From the NCBI GenBank assembly GCA_934394435.1, contig CAKRRN010000034.1, forward strand, positions 1 to 25,482: a stretch of DNA of 25,482 bases, given 5' to 3'. The notes under the pieces are model-generated. The model did no database searches, was not told the origin of the DNA, and saw nothing but the letters and a program-made list of their open reading frames with translations. The stretch comes from an uncultured Bacteroidaceae bacterium. GTDB taxonomy: Bacteria; Bacteroidota; Bacteroidia; Bacteroidales; Bacteroidaceae. Position numbers and translations under genes: made by a program. Below, one piece after another: positions 23,861-25,482 of the stretch. Within the stretch, counting starts at the first letter, position 1, and each line of letters starts with the position of its first letter.

Positions 23861-24607
23861 ATGAAAAAGGTTAAGATACACACTTCAGAGGGTGATATAA
23901 TTGTCCGTCTCTATGACGAGACTCCTCTTCATCGCGATAATTTTATACGTCTTGCTGCTGAGAAATATTATGATGGAACACTCTTTCACCGTGTCATTAA
24001 GGACTTTATGATACAAGGGGGAGATCCTGAAAGTAAGAATGCGCCTGCGGGACAGCCTCTGGGTACTGGAGGTCCAGGCTATAATATTCCAGCGGAAATT
24101 GTCTATCCGAAGTTCTTCCATAAGCGTGGAGTACTGAGTGCCGCACGTCAGAGCGATCAAGTGAACCCAGAAAGAGCAAGTAGTGGAAGCCAGTTCTATA
24201 TTGTGTGGGGTAAAATCTATAAGCCTCAGGAACTGAAGCAACTTGAAAAGCAAATGGCTATGCAGCAAGAGCAGCAGGTGTTTAATAAGCTTGTGGCAGA
24301 ACACAGGACGGAAGTGATGAATCTGCGCAGAAATCGTGATCAAGCAGGATTACTTGACTTGCAAAACCAACTGGTGGCAGAGACAAAGGCTATATGCGCA
24401 CAGATGGGTAAGCCATCTTTCACCGCGGAGCAAACAGAAGCCTACACCACAGTGGGCGGTACACCTTTTCTTGATGGTCAGTACACTGTTTTTGGCGAAG
24501 TGATAGAGGGACTGGATGTGGTGGATAAAATCCAGCAAGTGGAGACACATATTGGCGATAGGCCAAAAACGGACGTGAGCATGACTATGCAGGTGATTGA
24601 GGATTAA
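23861..24607 (+). CDS. Cyclophilin-type peptidyl-prolyl cis-trans isomerase
   Basis: A 248-residue cyclophilin that speeds proline isomerisation during folding. Core motifs are LFHRVIKDFMIQGGDP at about 43-58, GPGYNIPAEI, GVLSAARQSDQVNPERASSGSQFYIV at about 89-114, and LDGQYTVFGEVIEGLDVVDKI near the end. A charged, probably helical insert of about 65 residues (about 117-185, rich in Gln, Glu and Lys) interrupts the fold between FYIVWGK and the last strands, as in other Bacteroidetes cyclophilins. There is no signal peptide, so it should be cytoplasmic. A terminator follows 24 bp after the stop. Confidence 0.93.
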   Translation: MKKVKIHTSEGDIIVRLYDETPLHRDNFIRLAAEKYYDGTLFHRVIKDFMIQGGDPESKNAPAGQPLGTGGPGYNIPAEIVYPKFFHKRGVLSAARQSDQVNPERASSGSQFYIVWGKIYKPQELKQLEKQMAMQQEQQVFNKLVAEHRTEVMNLRRNRDQAGLLDLQNQLVAETKAICAQMGKPSFTAEQTEAYTTVGGTPFLDGQYTVFGEVIEGLDVVDKIQQVETHIGDRPKTDVSMTMQVIED

Positions 24608-24631
24608 CCTTTCTCAGCCAAATCTCTCAAG

Positions 24632-24666
24632 ACAGTCCCATAATTAAATATTACGGGCTGTTTTTT
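24632..24666 (+). terminator. Intrinsic terminator after the cyclophilin gene
   Basis: ACAG-T-CCCATAAT pairs with ATTACGGG-CTGT with one bulge and one mismatch, followed at once by TTTTTT. It closes the flavin reductase to cyclophilin unit. Confidence 0.8.
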
Positions 24667-24733
24667 CTTAACTATTTGTAGCAATAATAGTTCTGAATGT
24701 ATGTTCCTTGTGTATCGTTTGAAAAAATCAATA

Positions 24734-24741
24734 TATATTTG
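24734..24741 (+). promoter_or_regulatory. Candidate -7 element of the desulfoferrodoxin gene
   Basis: TATATTTG matches the -7 consensus about 105 bp before the start. TTG at 24708-24710 could be the -33 element, but the 23-base spacing is a little long. Confidence 0.45.
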
Positions 24742-24845
24742 CCGTTAGAAAGTAAGAAAAGAGAGTGGCTGTAGGCACACAGAGCTACAACCGTCCCCTT
24801 TCTTATTTTCTACTGATTTTTAAACCTTACAAAAATAGTATTACT

Positions 24846-25235
24846 ATGACAACAAACACAAAGGAGATTTATTGTTGTTCCACTTGTGGACAGATGGTAG
24901 AGGTTTTACATCCTGGGGCGATAATGCAATGCTGCGGTAATCCTATGGCCTTGCTCGTTGCTAACACAACGGATGGTGCACAAGAAAAACATGTACCTAT
25001 TGTTACACCTATTGAAGGAGGCTATAAGGTTACTGTTGGCAATGTGGATCATCCCATGTCATCGGAGCACCATATAGAATGGGTGGAATTGCTTACTCCA
25101 ACAGAAATTTTGCGCAAGGAACTAAAGTCTGGAGACAAACCTGAGGTGATCTTCCATACGAAATACAAAAGCGTTACCGCACGAGCTTATTGTAACTTAC
25201 ACGGACTTTGGAAGTCTTGTAGTGCAGTAATATGA
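24846..25235 (+). CDS. dfx: Desulfoferrodoxin (superoxide reductase)
   Basis: A 129-residue two-domain desulfoferrodoxin, which reduces superoxide to hydrogen peroxide without making oxygen, a typical defence of anaerobes. The N-terminal rubredoxin-like centre I has Cys 11, 14, 29 and 30 (CSTC and QCCGN). Centre II, the active iron site, has His residues in EKHVP, VDHP and EHH and the Cys and His of AYCNLHGLW. I chose ATG 24846 over the earlier in-frame ATG 24765, since MTTNTKEIYCC gives the usual family start and the extra 27 residues have no family counterpart. It is monocistronic, with a terminator following. Confidence 0.94.
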   Translation: MTTNTKEIYCCSTCGQMVEVLHPGAIMQCCGNPMALLVANTTDGAQEKHVPIVTPIEGGYKVTVGNVDHPMSSEHHIEWVELLTPTEILRKELKSGDKPEVIFHTKYKSVTARAYCNLHGLWKSCSAVI

Positions 25236-25276
25236 ACAGAAATTTATACATTCCGTAGGATACACAATTGCAGGAA

Positions 25277-25323
25277 AAAACTCGTTGCCGTTGTCACGAA
25301 AGGATAAAGCAACGAGTTTTTGT
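25277..25323 (+). terminator. Intrinsic terminator of the desulfoferrodoxin gene
   Basis: AAAACTCGTTGC (25277-25288) pairs perfectly with GCAACGAGTTTT (25309-25320), and the T-rich run continues. It is a strong 12-bp stem with A/T flanks, so it may also work from the other strand. Confidence 0.85.
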
Positions 25324-25430
25324 TCTTTTATTTAAAATCGTGCATTAGAAATCGATTCATATAAGTTTTTACGGCTCACCCGATAAACCAAAGGGGGGGA
25401 GTGGTATACAGAATTAGGCTTTGTAGTCAA

Positions 25431-25482
25431 GGTAAATATTCAATGTTCAAGTAATATAGTATTCAATAGCCTAGTAATACGT
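25431..25482 (+). repeat. Intergenic repeat, partial copy C
   Basis: AATATTCAATGTTCAAGTAA, then TATAGTATT, matches the core of copies A and B. A second, 22-base-shifted half-copy (TATTCAATAGCCTAGTAATA) follows before the window ends. The region 25324-25430 before it holds the inverted TGGTTTATCGGGTGAG motif at 25373-25392 and no gene that I can see. Confidence 0.5.

Overview
The window looks like a chromosomal segment from a Bacteroidales bacterium, most likely of the Prevotella group. I infer this from several promoters of the Bacteroidetes type (TTTG, about 20 bases, TAnnTTTG), from weak or A-rich ribosome binding sites, and from the gene families present: an outer-membrane-type thioredoxin lipoprotein with a TlpA domain, a large MscS-like channel, the 3-keto-glycoside enzyme set, and a Crp-type regulator with the Bacteroidetes C-terminal signature. 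There is no rRNA, tRNA, CRISPR array, prophage or intact insertion sequence that I can see.

Layout. Bases 1-580 are non-coding or decayed, with a 9-bp tandem repeat. Bases 581-6276 hold a sugar-oxidation and export cluster: a cytoplasmic Gfo/Idh/MocA dehydrogenase, tatA, a second Gfo/Idh/MocA dehydrogenase with a perfect twin-arginine signal, a secreted DUF1080 protein (3-keto-disaccharide hydrolase family), a secreted TIM-barrel isomerase and tatC. The Tat translocon therefore brackets one of its own likely substrates, and the exported proteins together resemble a periplasmic 3-keto-glycoside pathway. A strong intrinsic terminator sits just before tatC. Bases 6476-8995 (minus strand) hold pgm and nudC. 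Bases 9260-12908 hold an anchored DNA/RNA nuclease, lepA and a Crp/Fnr regulator. Bases 13075-15055 hold a queuosine unit, yhhQ-queC-queF, with what looks like a preQ1-I riboswitch in the leader.

Bases 15056-15797 are a repeat-rich non-coding stretch. Bases 15798-20085 hold a large MscS-family channel, menA and a CPBP protease. A TlpA-like lipoprotein follows at 20277-21362. Then comes a well-formed cobalamin riboswitch with its own good promoter, but no corrinoid gene follows: about 500 bp of structured non-coding DNA (a large inverted repeat and a MITE-like repeat) separates it from a flavin reductase gene that seems to have its own promoter. The window closes with a lipoprotein of unknown function, a PaaI-type thioesterase, a cyclophilin, a desulfoferrodoxin and the start of another repeat-bearing intergenic region.

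The points most worth a second look are the Tat and 3-keto-sugar cluster, the preQ1 riboswitch, the orphan cobalamin riboswitch with its structured downstream region, and a family of about 145-bp intergenic repeats with copies near 15.2 kb (plus) and 22.0 kb (minus) and a partial copy at the right edge.
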